From: Hymenobacter aerophilus DSM 13606 | Lineage (GTDB): Bacteria > Bacteroidota > Bacteroidia > Cytophagales > Hymenobacteraceae | NCBI RefSeq assembly: GCF_000382225.1 | Contig: NZ_KB907820.1 | Location: 1-63,240, forward strand | Direction of reading: 5' to 3' | Length of the DNA: 63,240 bases | In this document: in pieces, positions 1-10,458 of the stretch | How positions within the stretch are numbered: position 1 is the first letter of the stretch | Layout: each line of letters opens with the position of its first letter | Notes under the pieces: model-generated | Told to the model about the DNA's origin: nothing | The model's input: the letters and a program-made list of their open reading frames with translations, nothing else | Databases searched by the model: none | Program-made: the position numbers and the translations under genes

Positions 1-262
1 ATCTTTTTTTTAGCTGCGCCATCACGGTTTGCGCGCTGATGCCCAGTACGCGGGCCGTGTCGCGAATGCCGCTGCCGTTCAGGGCCAACTGCTCAATTTT
101 GTCGGCCGTGCCAGGCGCCGCGCCTTTGTGCTGATAGTGTAGCTGAAAGCGGCGGCGACACCTCGTGCAGCGGTAGCCCTGTCGTCCATCGGCTGTACGC
201 CCATGCCGGTACACGTGTTCAGGCTGGTGGCAATGCGGACAAACAACAGCTTCGTAGATCAT
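1..262 (-). CDS. IS1-family transposase, N-terminal part (cut by window edge)
   Basis: The 87 visible residues begin at an ATG whose complement is at 260-262. They carry a zinc-ribbon of the IS1 InsA type, with a CPHC pair near residue 8 and a CTRC pair near residue 32, followed by a helix-turn-helix-like stretch ending in VLGISAQTVMAQL. This is the DNA-binding half of an IS1 transposase; the catalytic InsB-like half lies off the window. A run of eight A residues (complement of 4-11) lies about where IS1 elements use a slippery A run for -1 frameshifting. Whether this copy is split into two frames cannot be seen. The GC content drops sharply just upstream. Confidence 0.85.
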   Translation of the reverse strand, partial: MIYEAVVCPHCHQPEHVYRHGRTADGRQGYRCTRCRRRFQLHYQHKGAAPGTADKIEQLALNGSGIRDTARVLGISAQTVMAQLKKR

Positions 263-573
263 ACCCCAAGATAGTACTTTCTACTTATCTAACACACGAC
301 CAAAGCATTTAATTGAATCCTTGAAAAATTTATTCACGTTATGGAATTTTAGGTGTGAACGTATTTAATTTATCAAGTGTATTACTAGATACACTAATTT
401 AATTCTGTCTATTGTCCCTGATTCTCAAAAAAAATGCCCCCATTATTAAGGTGGTAATTGTAAGACATAATATCGAATGGCTCACACAATTCAACTGCTG
501 TGACCATCCGCCGCTCCAATATACACGCTTGGCCCGAATTCCCGACCTTTGCGGCTTCACCTGACGCTACCCT
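263..573. other. AT-rich intergenic stretch beside the IS1 copy
   Basis: No convincing gene is present. The stretch is much richer in A and T than its surroundings, which fits an IS end plus the insertion target. The outer inverted repeat of the IS should lie here, but the other end is off the window, so I cannot fix it. A small palindrome with 7-base arms (AGTGTAT/ATACACT) spans 376-395. A minus-strand reading frame crossing 409-1098 is only the shadow of the methyltransferase gene. Confidence 0.5.
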
Positions 574-1752
574 ATGTCCACTAACCGCCGCGACCAGCCG
601 TTTTACATGACCGCCACCACCCAGTTCGGGCTCGAAGAAGTGCTGGCCGACGAGTTGCGGGCGCTGGGTGCCAAAATTGAGAAGGTGGGGCAGCGGGCCA
701 TCGAGTTCAGCGGCAACCAGCAGCTGCTCTACGAAGCCTGCCTGTGGTGCCGCACGGCCGTGCGTATCCTGCGGCCCTTCGCCGGCTTCGCGGCCCCCGA
801 TGAAAAATCCCTTTATCGCGAAGTCGGCCGCCTCGACTGGAGCAAGTACCTGCGCCAGGACCAGACGTTTGCCATCACAGCCGTCGTCAACAAGTCCAAC
901 CTGGAACACTCGCTGTTCGTGGCCCAGCTCACCAAAGACGCCATTGTGGATCAGTTCCGCAACCGCACCGGCGAGCGGCCCAGCGTCGATGTGAAGAACC
1001 CCGATATCCGCTTGCATCTGCACATGCTGGAAAACGAGGTGGTGCTCAGTCTCGATGCCTCGGGCGAGTCGCTGCACAAGCGCGGCTACCGCCAGCAAAC
1101 CAACGTGGCCCCGCTCAACGAGGCCTTGGCCGCCGGTCTGCTGCTGCTGGCCGGCTGGGACGGCAAAACGACCCTTGTTGACCCCATGTGCGGCTCGGGC
1201 ACCATCCTTACCGAGGCCGCCCTGATTGCCCAGCGCATCGCGCCAGGGCTATACCACCAGGGCAAGTTCGGCTTCGAGCACTGGGCCGATTTCGATGCCG
1301 CGCTCTGGGAATCGGTGCAGCTGGATGCGCGGCAGATGCGGCTGGAGGAACCCCAGTGCTACATCGGCGGCTCTGATTTGAGCCGCGAGTTCATTGAGCT
1401 GGCCCGCGAAAACGTGGCCGCCGCCGACCTCGAAGACTTTATTCGGTTGGGCGTGCGCGACGTGAAGGATGCCGTGGCCCCGCCCCGCGAGCCGGCCGGC
1501 ATCGTGCTCACCAACCCGCCCTATGGCGAGCGAATCGGGGAGGAAACCGAGATGGACGACCTCTACAAAACCATCGGCGACACGCTCAAAACCAACTTTC
1601 AGGGCTACGATGCCTACCTGTTCACCGGCAACCTGCAAGCCGCCAAGCGCGTGGGCCTGAAAGCCTCGCGCCGCATCCCGCTCTATAATGGCCCCATTGA
1701 CTGCCGGTTGCTGAAGTACGAACTGTACCGCGGGACGCGCAAGGTGGTGTAG
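574..1752 (+). CDS. THUMP-domain class I SAM-dependent RNA methyltransferase (RlmL-like)
   Basis: A 392-residue protein with the two-part layout of COG0116 enzymes: an N-terminal THUMP RNA-binding region (about residues 5-160) and a Rossmann methyltransferase domain. The latter shows a SAM-binding segment DPMCGSGTI near residue 204 and the catalytic motif NPPYGERIG near residue 315, typical of N2-guanine methylation. The family methylates large-subunit rRNA (m2G2445 in E. coli RlmL). This protein corresponds to the N-terminal half of the E. coli RlmL/RlmK fusion. The start at 574 is the first ATG giving the conserved FYMTATTQFGLE opening. The stop codon lies inside a long palindromic repeat (1748-1854). 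The exact target base is inferred from the family. Confidence 0.9.
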   Translation: MSTNRRDQPFYMTATTQFGLEEVLADELRALGAKIEKVGQRAIEFSGNQQLLYEACLWCRTAVRILRPFAGFAAPDEKSLYREVGRLDWSKYLRQDQTFAITAVVNKSNLEHSLFVAQLTKDAIVDQFRNRTGERPSVDVKNPDIRLHLHMLENEVVLSLDASGESLHKRGYRQQTNVAPLNEALAAGLLLLAGWDGKTTLVDPMCGSGTILTEAALIAQRIAPGLYHQGKFGFEHWADFDAALWESVQLDARQMRLEEPQCYIGGSDLSREFIELARENVAAADLEDFIRLGVRDVKDAVAPPREPAGIVLTNPPYGERIGEETEMDDLYKTIGDTLKTNFQGYDAYLFTGNLQAAKRVGLKASRRIPLYNGPIDCRLLKYELYRGTRKVV

Positions 1753-1854
1753 AGACGCATATTTGCGTCTTTGCCTCTCGTCGTTGCTGATGTTGAACGG
1801 CAACACCGGACGGGCAACGTCAGCAACGACGAGACGCAACTATGCGTCTCTACA
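1748..1854. repeat. Long palindrome of the GAGACGCA type
   Basis: Imperfect inverted repeat of about 107 bases. The left arm reads TGTAGAGACGCATATTTGCG and onward, and the right arm is its near complement ending in GCGTCTCTACA. The methyltransferase TAG at 1750-1752 is part of the left arm. The GACGCA module occurs again, isolated, near 51561-51588. It lies between two genes on the same strand and could act as a terminator, although no T run follows. Confidence 0.8.
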
Positions 1855-1927
1855 TCGTTCTAACCAGAGCAGCTCTGTGACCTCTGCGGGAAACGCTATC
1901 AGGCGCAAAATATCCCATCTTACCCTT

Positions 1928-3796
1928 ATGAAAAAACTCCTGCTCCTGCTGCTCCTGCTGCCGCTGCTCACGGTGGCCCAGTCCATCACCCGCGTGAACC
2001 CGACCAACTGGTGGGTGGGCATGCAGGAGCCGAAGGTGCAGCTGCTCGTGTACGGCCCGCAGGCCGGCACGCTGGCCTACACCGTCGAGTACCCGGGCGT
2101 CACGCTCACCGCAACCCACACCACCGAAAACCCCAACTACGCCTTCCTCGACCTCACGATTGCGCCCGAGGCTAAGCCCGGCACCGTGCGGCTGGTGGGC
2201 CGTAAGGGCCGCACGCTCGTCACCCAGAAATGGGAGCTCAAAGCCCGCGACAACCGCCCCAAAGGCCAGGGCGTAACAGACGCCGACCTGATTTACCTGG
2301 CCATGCCCGACCGGTTCGTGAATGGCGACCCGAAAAACGACAAATTCAAGGACCTGGCCGATCCCAACGCCGACCGTGCCAACCCGTTCTTCCGGCACGG
2401 CGGCGACCTGCAGGGCGCGGCCCAGAAGCTCGATTACCTCCAGGACCTGGGCATAACGGCCGTGTGGTTTACGCCCGTCATCGAAAACGACCAGCCCCTG
2501 ACCGACGAGGGCGGCAACATGCGCTCGGCCTACCACGGCTACGGTTTCACCGACCACTATACCGTTGATAGGCGGCTGGGCGGCAATGCGGCTTACCTCA
2601 GTTTCGTGCAGCAGGCCCACGCCAAAGGCCTGAAAGTGGTGCAGGATGCCGTGTACAACCATGTGGGCATCAACCACTGGTTTGTAAAGGATTTGCCCTC
2701 CAAGGACTGGTTGCACCAGTGGCCCAGCTACACCAACACCAGCTACCGCCAGCAACCCATCACCGACCCGCACGCGGCCCAGATTGACCGGCTGGTAACT
2801 ACCGACGGCTGGTTTGTGCCCTTCCTGCCCGACCTCAACCAGCAGAACCCCTACGTAGCCAACTTCCTGATTCAGCACGCGCTCTGGACCGTGGAAACGT
2901 TCGGGGTGGATGCTTGGCGCATCGACACCTATATGTACAACGACCAGCCCTTCATGAACCGCTGCAATGCGGCGCTGCTGGCGGAATACCCGCGCATCCA
3001 CATCTTCGGCGAATCGTCGGTGAACAACGTGGTCGACCAGGCCTACTATGTGCGCAACAAGATTGACTTTCCCTTCAAGTCCAACCAGCCCGGCGGCCTC
3101 GATTTCGTGCTCGAAGGCGGCATGCTGGCCGGCCTGAAGGAAGTGGGTACGCCTGCCGCCCTGGGCTGGGACAACGGCGCCCAGCGTGTGTACCAGGCCC
3201 TGGCCCAGGATGCCGTGTACCAGGACCCCACCAAGCTCGTCACCTTCCTCGACAACCACGACCACAACCGTTTCCTCTCGGAAATGGGCGAAGACGTGGC
3301 CAAATTCAAGCTGGGCCTCACCTGGCTGCTGACCACCCGCGGCATCCCCAGCCTGTACTACGGCACCGAAATCCTGATGAAGAACTTCAAGGACCCCTCG
3401 GATGCCGAAGTGCGGCGCGACTTTCCGGGCGGTTTTCCCGGTGATAAGCAGAACAAGTTTACCGCCGCCGGCCGCACCGCCGAAAACGACGCCTTCAATT
3501 TCGTGCGCACCCTGGCCACCTACCGCCGCACGCACCCCGCGCTCAGCTCGGGCCAGCTGATGCAATACCTGCCCGAAAACGGCCTCTACGTGTACTTCCG
3601 CTACGATGCCAACGGCACCGTAATGGTCGCCACCAACACCACCGACAAGCCCGCCACCCTGCCCACCGCCCGCTTCGCCGAGCGCATGAGCGGCTTCACG
3701 CGGGCCAAGAACGTACTAACGGGGGAGGCGCTTACCGACTTGAGCACCTTGCAGCTGCCCGCCAAAACGGCCGTGGTGCTGGAGTTGGGCAAATGA
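1928..3796 (+). CDS. Secreted glycoside hydrolase family 13 (cyclomaltodextrinase/neopullulanase-like alpha-amylase)
   Basis: A 622-residue enzyme expected to cut alpha-1,4 glucans in the periplasm or outside the cell. The ATG at 1928 is chosen because it gives a clear signal peptide (MKK, a leucine run, then VAQS); the frame is open upstream only through a repeat. An N-terminal beta domain like that of cyclomaltodextrinases (to about residue 110) precedes the barrel. All GH13 signatures are visible: DAVYNH, WRID with nucleophile D333, GES with acid/base E362, and FLDNHD with D445. A C-terminal beta domain closes the protein. No SusC/SusD pair or second amylase is nearby, so it is not in an obvious starch-utilisation locus. 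Confidence 0.92.
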   Translation: MKKLLLLLLLLPLLTVAQSITRVNPTNWWVGMQEPKVQLLVYGPQAGTLAYTVEYPGVTLTATHTTENPNYAFLDLTIAPEAKPGTVRLVGRKGRTLVTQKWELKARDNRPKGQGVTDADLIYLAMPDRFVNGDPKNDKFKDLADPNADRANPFFRHGGDLQGAAQKLDYLQDLGITAVWFTPVIENDQPLTDEGGNMRSAYHGYGFTDHYTVDRRLGGNAAYLSFVQQAHAKGLKVVQDAVYNHVGINHWFVKDLPSKDWLHQWPSYTNTSYRQQPITDPHAAQIDRLVTTDGWFVPFLPDLNQQNPYVANFLIQHALWTVETFGVDAWRIDTYMYNDQPFMNRCNAALLAEYPRIHIFGESSVNNVVDQAYYVRNKIDFPFKSNQPGGLDFVLEGGMLAGLKEVGTPAALGWDNGAQRVYQALAQDAVYQDPTKLVTFLDNHDHNRFLSEMGEDVAKFKLGLTWLLTTRGIPSLYYGTEILMKNFKDPSDAEVRRDFPGGFPGDKQNKFTAAGRTAENDAFNFVRTLATYRRTHPALSSGQLMQYLPENGLYVYFRYDANGTVMVATNTTDKPATLPTARFAERMSGFTRAKNVLTGEALTDLSTLQLPAKTAVVLELGK

Positions 3797-3814
3797 ACTG
3801 AAACAAGCCCAAGC

Positions 3815-3909
3815 CGCTTGTCATCCTGAGCTTGCGAAGGACCTATACAGAAGCTAATCAATGGATATGGCTTCTGTATAGGTCCTTCGCAAGCTCAGGA
3901 TGACAAGCG
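3815..3909. repeat. Palindrome family copy A (GAAGGACCTATACAG type)
   Basis: Perfect 40-base arms (3815-3854 and 3870-3909) around a 15-base loop. The outer part carries GTCATCCTGAGC and the inner part GAAGGACCTATACAG. It sits between the convergent amylase and copper-protein genes, where a stable hairpin could end both transcripts. Confidence 0.95.
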
Positions 3910-3927
3910 ACTTTGGCTTATCCGGCC

Positions 3928-4272
3928 TTACTTCTGGTAAGCCTTGCAGGCCTCGATGCAGGCGCGGCAGGCTTCGGCGCATTTCTGGCAGTGCTCGTGC
4001 TTATGCTTGCCGCACTCGTCGGCGCACTTCTGGCAGATTTCGAGGCACTCCTTGAGCACGTGCTGGGCGTGGTCGGAGCCGCGGGCGATGAAGGCGTGGG
4101 TGAGGCGGCAGATGTCGGCGCAGTCGCGGTCGAGGCGGATGCAGGGAACCATCATCTTGATGTCGTCTTCGTGCAGGCAGGCGTCGGCGCACATTTCGCA
4201 GGCGGCAATGCAGCGGCTGAGGGCGTCGAGAACCTGCTGGTTTTGGGTGGCGGAAGTGGTGGGTTGATTCAT
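3928..4272 (-). CDS. Cysteine-rich four-helix-bundle copper-binding protein (Csp-like, DUF326)
   Basis: A 114-residue cytosolic protein (no signal peptide) with about sixteen cysteines in helical spacings such as CIAACEMCADAC and CQKCAEACRACIEAC. This matches copper storage proteins in which cysteines line the inside of a four-helix bundle and hold Cu(I). The family is about 110-130 residues long, so this copy is full length. It is a single-gene unit convergent with the amylase, with palindrome A between them. No copper ATPase or CueR-type regulator is close. Storage of copper is inferred from the family. Confidence 0.88.
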   Translation of the reverse strand: MNQPTTSATQNQQVLDALSRCIAACEMCADACLHEDDIKMMVPCIRLDRDCADICRLTHAFIARGSDHAQHVLKECLEICQKCADECGKHKHEHCQKCAEACRACIEACKAYQK

Positions 4273-4416
4273 GTGGGCAAAGGATATAATAAATGAATTG
4301 ATAGGCTCTTGTACGGGAGCCAGCTACGGCCGGCCGTGCACGATTCGGCGGGCTTGGTGCACGATTCCCGCTTTGGGCGGGTTATCTTCCTGCTTTCTCC
4401 CCGCCGCCATTTGCCG

Positions 4417-4424
4417 TATCTTTA
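4417..4424 (+). promoter_or_regulatory. -7 element of recQ (TATCTTTA)
   Basis: Matches the Bacteroidota -7 consensus TAnnTTTG except for the last base. It ends exactly four bases before the ATG at 4429, so the transcript would start at or next to the start codon. Confidence 0.6.
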
Positions 4425-4428
4425 CGCT

Positions 4429-6690
<2,262 letters not shown>

Positions 6691-6709
6691 TAGGAAGTTA
6701 ACTGAATAG

Positions 6710-6816
6710 AAACGGTCATTCAGAGCGCAGCGAAGAATCTTGCGTGCCAAAGTAATCCTGCTATCAGGAGTTACCAATGCACGCGGGATTCTTCGCTGCG
6801 CTCTGAATGACCGTTT
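6710..6816. repeat. Palindrome family copy B (GAAGAATC..GCGTGC type)
   Basis: Inverted repeat with arms from AAACGGTCATTCAGAGCG to GCGTGC and back. The arms differ at one or two bases near the loop. It lies between recQ and the downstream regulator, which are on the same strand. Confidence 0.92.
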
Positions 6817-6903
6817 TTCTATAGACCTCGGCTGAACGCTACCGTTCAGGTTGGCTAAATCAGCCTGCTGGCCCTATCGCAAAAATATTAGTAAATTTTT
6901 CAG

Positions 6904-6916
6904 CTAATTGAATTAG
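6904..6916. promoter_or_regulatory. Palindromic operator candidate ahead of the XRE/S24 regulator
   Basis: CTAATTGAATTAG is a perfect 6-1-6 palindrome ending 20 bases before the -7 element at 6937, so it overlaps the expected -33 region. ATTAGTA occurs twice nearby (about 6889 and 6912). This placement suits autorepression by the adjacent helix-turn-helix protein; it is an inference. Confidence 0.5.
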
Positions 6917-6936
6917 TATTATCGTAATGGAGTTCC

Positions 6937-6944
6937 TATCTTCG
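6937..6944 (+). promoter_or_regulatory. -7 element of the XRE/S24 regulator (TATCTTCG)
   Basis: One mismatch to TAnnTTTG. It lies 54 bases before the ATG at 6999, which gives a leader of roughly 45-50 bases. Confidence 0.55.
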
Positions 6945-6998
6945 TGAGCCGGCCCGTACTTGCCCTTGTCGACCTGTTTTCCCGGCTCCTTCTGCGTT

Positions 6999-7814
6999 AT
7001 GATTAACACCAACCTTAAATTCTGGCGGCGCGAGCTGAGCCTCACCCAGGCGCAGATGGCCGAAAAACTGGGCATCAAACGCTCGTTGGTGGGCGCCTAC
7101 GAGGAGGGCCGGGCCGAACCCAAGCTGGCCACCCTCGTGAACATGGCCCGCCTGTTCGGCATCACCCTCGACGCGCTGGTAACCACCGACTTCAGCAAAA
7201 AGAAGAACGCCAAGGCCGCCGCTCAGCTCCAAGCCCAGAACGCCCAGATGGCCGCTACCGACACCAGCGCCATGCACGCGGGCGGCAAGTTGCGCATCCT
7301 GGCCCTGACCGTGGACCGCGAGCAGAACGAAAACATCGAGCTGGTGCCCCAGAAAGCGGCCGCCGGCTACCTCAACGGCTACGCCGACCCCGAGTACCTG
7401 GAGGAGCTGCCCAAGTTCCGGCTGCCTATGCTGGGCAGCTCGGGCACGTTCCGGGCCTTCGAAATTGCCGGCGACTCGATGCTGCCCATTGCCAGCGGCA
7501 CCGTGATTGTGGGCCGCTACGTGGATGACTGGCTGAACCTGAAGGACGGTACGCCCTGCATCATCGTCAGCAGCAAGGAGGGTATTGTGTTCAAGCGCGT
7601 GTTCAACCGCCTGAAAAACAACGCCATGCTGGCCCTGCACTCCGATAACCCGCTGTACTCGCCCTACGAAATCGACGTGGAGGATGTGGTGGAAATCTGG
7701 GAAGCCAAGGCCTATATCAGCAGCACTTTCCCGATTGCCGACCTCTCGCTGACGCGGCTGGCCAGCATCGTGCTCGACCTGCAGCAGCAGGTTTCGACCA
7801 TGAAAAAGGTGTAG
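6999..7814 (+). CDS. XRE-family regulator with C-terminal S24 (LexA-like) domain
   Basis: A 271-residue protein. Residues 5-60 form an XRE helix-turn-helix (LTQAQMAEKLGIKRSLVGAY). A charged linker leads to an S24 peptidase-like domain with a Ser-Lys pair: S160 in GDSMLP and K199 in IVFKRV. An Ala-Gly pair at 122-123 (KAAAGYLNGY) lies where LexA and CI repressors self-cleave. The start at 6999 gives the helix-turn-helix and follows the -7 element. The AT-rich upstream region holds a palindrome that may be its own operator. Similar proteins are common in Bacteroidota; their stimulus is unknown to me. A stress-induced self-cleaving repressor is plausible but not shown. Confidence 0.9.
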   Translation: MINTNLKFWRRELSLTQAQMAEKLGIKRSLVGAYEEGRAEPKLATLVNMARLFGITLDALVTTDFSKKKNAKAAAQLQAQNAQMAATDTSAMHAGGKLRILALTVDREQNENIELVPQKAAAGYLNGYADPEYLEELPKFRLPMLGSSGTFRAFEIAGDSMLPIASGTVIVGRYVDDWLNLKDGTPCIIVSSKEGIVFKRVFNRLKNNAMLALHSDNPLYSPYEIDVEDVVEIWEAKAYISSTFPIADLSLTRLASIVLDLQQQVSTMKKV

Positions 7815-7844
7815 CAACCAATAGACAGCGCATCAGCAATAGCT

Positions 7845-7882
7845 CAACGGCCCCCGCAGACCTCGGTTTGCGGGGGCCGTTG
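7845..7882 (+). terminator. Hairpin terminator after the XRE regulator
   Basis: Stem CAACGGCCCCCGCA pairs with TGCGGGGGCCGTTG around a short loop and is followed by a few T residues. Confidence 0.8.
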
Positions 7883-8019
7883 TTTGCACGCCGCTGCGGG
7901 AAGTAGGAGGGCCGTGTGGGCTTTATCGGGCTGGGGCCGCAGCCGGGCGGGCGGGGCGCCTAACTTCCGGGGGCCGGTTGCGTAAATCTGCCCAGTACTC
8001 ACTTGTCTACTCTTTCCTG

Positions 8020-8739
8020 ATGCTGAAACTCATTCCTGCCACCGACCGCTACCACGCCACGCCCACCAACTGGCTCAGCAGCTACTACCTGCTGAGCTTC
8101 GCTGACTACAACGACCCCGACAACGAGCATTTCGGTCCGTTGCGGGCGTTCAACGATGCCACCATTCAGGGCAAGGGCGGCTACCCGCAACAGCCGCGCT
8201 CCGAGATGGAGATTCTGACGCTGGTGCTCGATGGCGAGCTGCAGCACGACGACACGATGGGCAACCGCGGCGTAGTGAAGAAAGGCGATGCGCAGCGCAT
8301 CACGGCCGGTACGGGCCTGGCGCACGCCGAAATGAACGCCACCGACACGCCCACGCATATTTTTCAGATGTGGCTGCTGCCCAGCCAGCAGGGCCTGGCG
8401 CCCAGCTACGAGCAGAAGGACGTGGACCTGTTCGGGGCCAGCAACGAGCTGATTCCGGTGGCTTCGGGCCAGAAAGTGCTCGAAGACCTGCTCTACATCA
8501 ACTCCAACAGCACGGTGTACTGGTGCAACCTGGATGCCGACGAAACCGTGCGTTTCAAAACATTTCCTATCCGCAACACTTTCATTTATGTGATGGAAGG
8601 GCAGCTTTTCGTGAACGGCGTCGATATTGGCACCAGCGACCAGTTGCGGGCTACCGACGAGCATGTGCTCGAAATTAAGGCAACGGCCGATGCCCGCTTT
8701 GTGCTGCTCGACCTGCCGGCCACTCCGGCCAATTACTAA
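8020..8739 (+). CDS. Pirin-family cupin protein with altered metal site
   Basis: A 239-residue bicupin of the pirin/YhhW type. The ATG at 8020 yields the usual opening (LKLIPATDRYHA); the frame extends upstream only from a TTG. The second half of the pirin signature is present (GTGLAHAEMN, H102 and E104). The HPH pair that supplies the first two metal ligands in most pirins is replaced by Q58-P-R60 within GYPQQPRSEMEI. The protein therefore keeps only two of four expected ligands. Pirins with intact sites bind iron and can act as quercetin dioxygenases or redox sensors, so this copy may be non-catalytic. It lies nine bases ahead of the GAF gene, and the two are probably co-transcribed. Confidence 0.88.
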   Translation: MLKLIPATDRYHATPTNWLSSYYLLSFADYNDPDNEHFGPLRAFNDATIQGKGGYPQQPRSEMEILTLVLDGELQHDDTMGNRGVVKKGDAQRITAGTGLAHAEMNATDTPTHIFQMWLLPSQQGLAPSYEQKDVDLFGASNELIPVASGQKVLEDLLYINSNSTVYWCNLDADETVRFKTFPIRNTFIYVMEGQLFVNGVDIGTSDQLRATDEHVLEIKATADARFVLLDLPATPANY

Positions 8740-8748
8740 CCTTTTTCC

Positions 8749-9468
8749 ATGAGTGTTTCCTTTCCCGAAAGCCTGATTCCGGCCTCCGATGCCGACCGGC
8801 TGCGGGCCCTGCACCTATACCAGATTGCCAACACGCCGCCCGAGCCCATTTTCAACGATTATGTCGAGTTGGCCACGCAGCTGTTCAGCACGCCCATCGC
8901 CGTTATTTCGCTGGTCGATGAGGAGCAGGTTTGGTTTAAGGCGGTGGCCGGGGTAGAGGGCCTTAGCGAGCTGCCGCGCAACGCCAGCCTGTGCTCGGCG
9001 GCCATTCTGGTTGACGTTCCCATCATCACCTCCAACTATTCGCCCGACAGCTGCCAGCTCATCAAGCCCGATGTGGCCCGGCAGATGGGGCTGAACTTTT
9101 ACGCCGGCTCGGCCCTGCGCACGCCCGACGGTTCGCGCATCGGAATGCTGGCCGTTATTGGCCGGGAAGAACGGGCGCTGTCGGAAGCCGAGCAACAGGT
9201 GCTGGTGCTGCTGGCCGGGCTCGTCAGCCATACCATCGAGCTCCGGATTATCTATCTGCAGGCCAACCAGCCCCACGAATGGGAGGCCGCCCAGCGCGAA
9301 CTGATGCACACGCTCGACGACAACGCGACGCTAATCCGCTACCTGTCGGCCCGCAGCAATGGCCTCAACCTCAACGACGCCGACATCCATAGCCTGGTGC
9401 TGCAGCGCTTTGCGGGGCTGCAAAAGGTGCTGGACGACCGTATAAACGAAAGTCGTCAGCCGAAGTAA
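8749..9468 (+). CDS. GAF domain protein without output domain
   Basis: A 239-residue soluble protein. Residues about 20-170 form a GAF domain, recognisable by the LYQIANTPPEPIFNDYVELA opening and the SLVDEEQVWFKAVAG core found in GAF modules of bacterial sensor kinases. The remaining 70 residues are helical and resemble no kinase, cyclase or DNA-binding domain. It follows the pirin gene by nine bases and is closed by a strong terminator, so the two form a small operon. A ligand- or redox-sensing role is a family-level guess. No cysteine-based fRMsr motif was evident. Confidence 0.85.
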   Translation: MSVSFPESLIPASDADRLRALHLYQIANTPPEPIFNDYVELATQLFSTPIAVISLVDEEQVWFKAVAGVEGLSELPRNASLCSAAILVDVPIITSNYSPDSCQLIKPDVARQMGLNFYAGSALRTPDGSRIGMLAVIGREERALSEAEQQVLVLLAGLVSHTIELRIIYLQANQPHEWEAAQRELMHTLDDNATLIRYLSARSNGLNLNDADIHSLVLQRFAGLQKVLDDRINESRQPK

Positions 9469-9489
9469 GCCTCCTGACATATCAACCCT

Positions 9490-9523
9490 AAAAAGGGCTG
9501 CCCCAGCGGGCAGCCCTTTTTTT
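9490..9523. terminator. Bidirectional rho-independent terminator
   Basis: AAAAAGGGCTGCCC pairs with GGGCAGCCCTTTTT around a four-base loop, with A and T runs on both sides. It serves the GAF gene on the plus strand and the esterase on the minus strand. Confidence 0.9.
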
Positions 9524-9560
9524 ATGGCCCTTTGCGTTGCCGGAAGTGCCCGGGCTCGGG

Positions 9561-10415
9561 TTACTTTTTGACGGGTCCGACGGCGGGCGCCAGCACGGTC
9601 CGCAGGCCCCGGAGGGCGGCCGGGTGGTAAATGGTGGCGTGCGTTTCGTTGGGCAGCGAGAGGGCGGTAGTGCTCAGGCGCGGATTGGCGGCCTTCTGCA
9701 GGATAACGCCCAGCTCGCGGGTTTCGCGGGCAATATCGGGCTGGCTGCTGGCGGCCATGTACAGCGTTTTGGGCGGGCCCTGGTACTGGCGGGCCACGGC
9801 CGGCGCCATCTGCAGCAGGTGCTCCTTATTCCACCACAGGCTGGGGTCGAAAGCCAGGTAGGTATCAAACAGATCGGGCTCGGTCAGAAAGGTTTCCACC
9901 ACAAACAGCCCGGCCAGCGACTCGCCGATAATGGCTTTTTCGGGCGTTACGCGGTAGCGCTTCTGCACTTCGGGCATCAGCTCCTGCCGCAGAAACTGCC
10001 GGAAAGCGGCCGAGCCGCTCACCCGCGGGGCAATCTTGCGGTCCTGGGGGTCGGTGGTGGGGCCGGTCAGGTCGCGGCGGCGCTCGGTGTTTTCGATGCC
10101 CACCAGCAGAAACGGCCGCATCGTGCCATTGCCCACCAGCACCTGCACCAGCCCGGCCACGTGCAGGAAATCCTCGGCCATGCCGCCATCGGGCATGTAC
10201 AGCACCGGCAGCGCCGCCCCGGCCGAATCGGGGGCGCCGGCCGGCCGGTACACATTAATGCGCCGGGTTTCGCCCAGCACCCGCGAAGGCAGCGTAAACG
10301 TCTGGCCAATAACGAGCGGAGCAGCAGGCGTGGCCTGCTGGGCCGTGGCGGGCCGGGCGCACCCCAACCCCAGCAGCGCCAGCGCACCAATTCTAAAAAA
10401 GCGAGGAAGTAGCAT
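9561..10415 (-). CDS. Exported alpha/beta-hydrolase, putative esterase (esterase D/Fes-like)
   Basis: A 284-residue protein with an N-terminal signal sequence ending near ATAQQ. The fold is that of the PF00756 esterase family, with strand VLYMPDGG and nucleophile elbow GESLAG; the final histidine is probably in NETHATIYH. Relatives hydrolyse siderophore esters, feruloyl groups or S-formylglutathione; the substrate here cannot be assigned. It is separated from the upstream M2 peptidase gene by a strong terminator and is probably transcribed on its own. No iron-uptake genes lie nearby to support a siderophore role. Confidence 0.82.
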   Translation of the reverse strand: MLLPRFFRIGALALLGLGCARPATAQQATPAAPLVIGQTFTLPSRVLGETRRINVYRPAGAPDSAGAALPVLYMPDGGMAEDFLHVAGLVQVLVGNGTMRPFLLVGIENTERRRDLTGPTTDPQDRKIAPRVSGSAAFRQFLRQELMPEVQKRYRVTPEKAIIGESLAGLFVVETFLTEPDLFDTYLAFDPSLWWNKEHLLQMAPAVARQYQGPPKTLYMAASSQPDIARETRELGVILQKAANPRLSTTALSLPNETHATIYHPAALRGLRTVLAPAVGPVKK

Positions 10416-10422
10416 GAGCAGG

Positions 10423-10453
10423 AAAAAAGCGGTCCGGCACTGCTGCCGGACCG
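10423..10453 (-). terminator. Rho-independent terminator of the M2 peptidase gene
   Basis: Perfect 10-base stem (CGGTCCGGCA/TGCCGGACCG) with a four-base loop, followed on the minus strand by six T residues. Confidence 0.92.
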
Positions 10454-10458
10454 TGGGG

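Noticed and set aside
409..1098. Minus-strand frame opposite the methyltransferase
   Set aside because: Shadow frame: glycine/alanine/valine-rich, no domain, overlaps a well-supported gene on the other strand.
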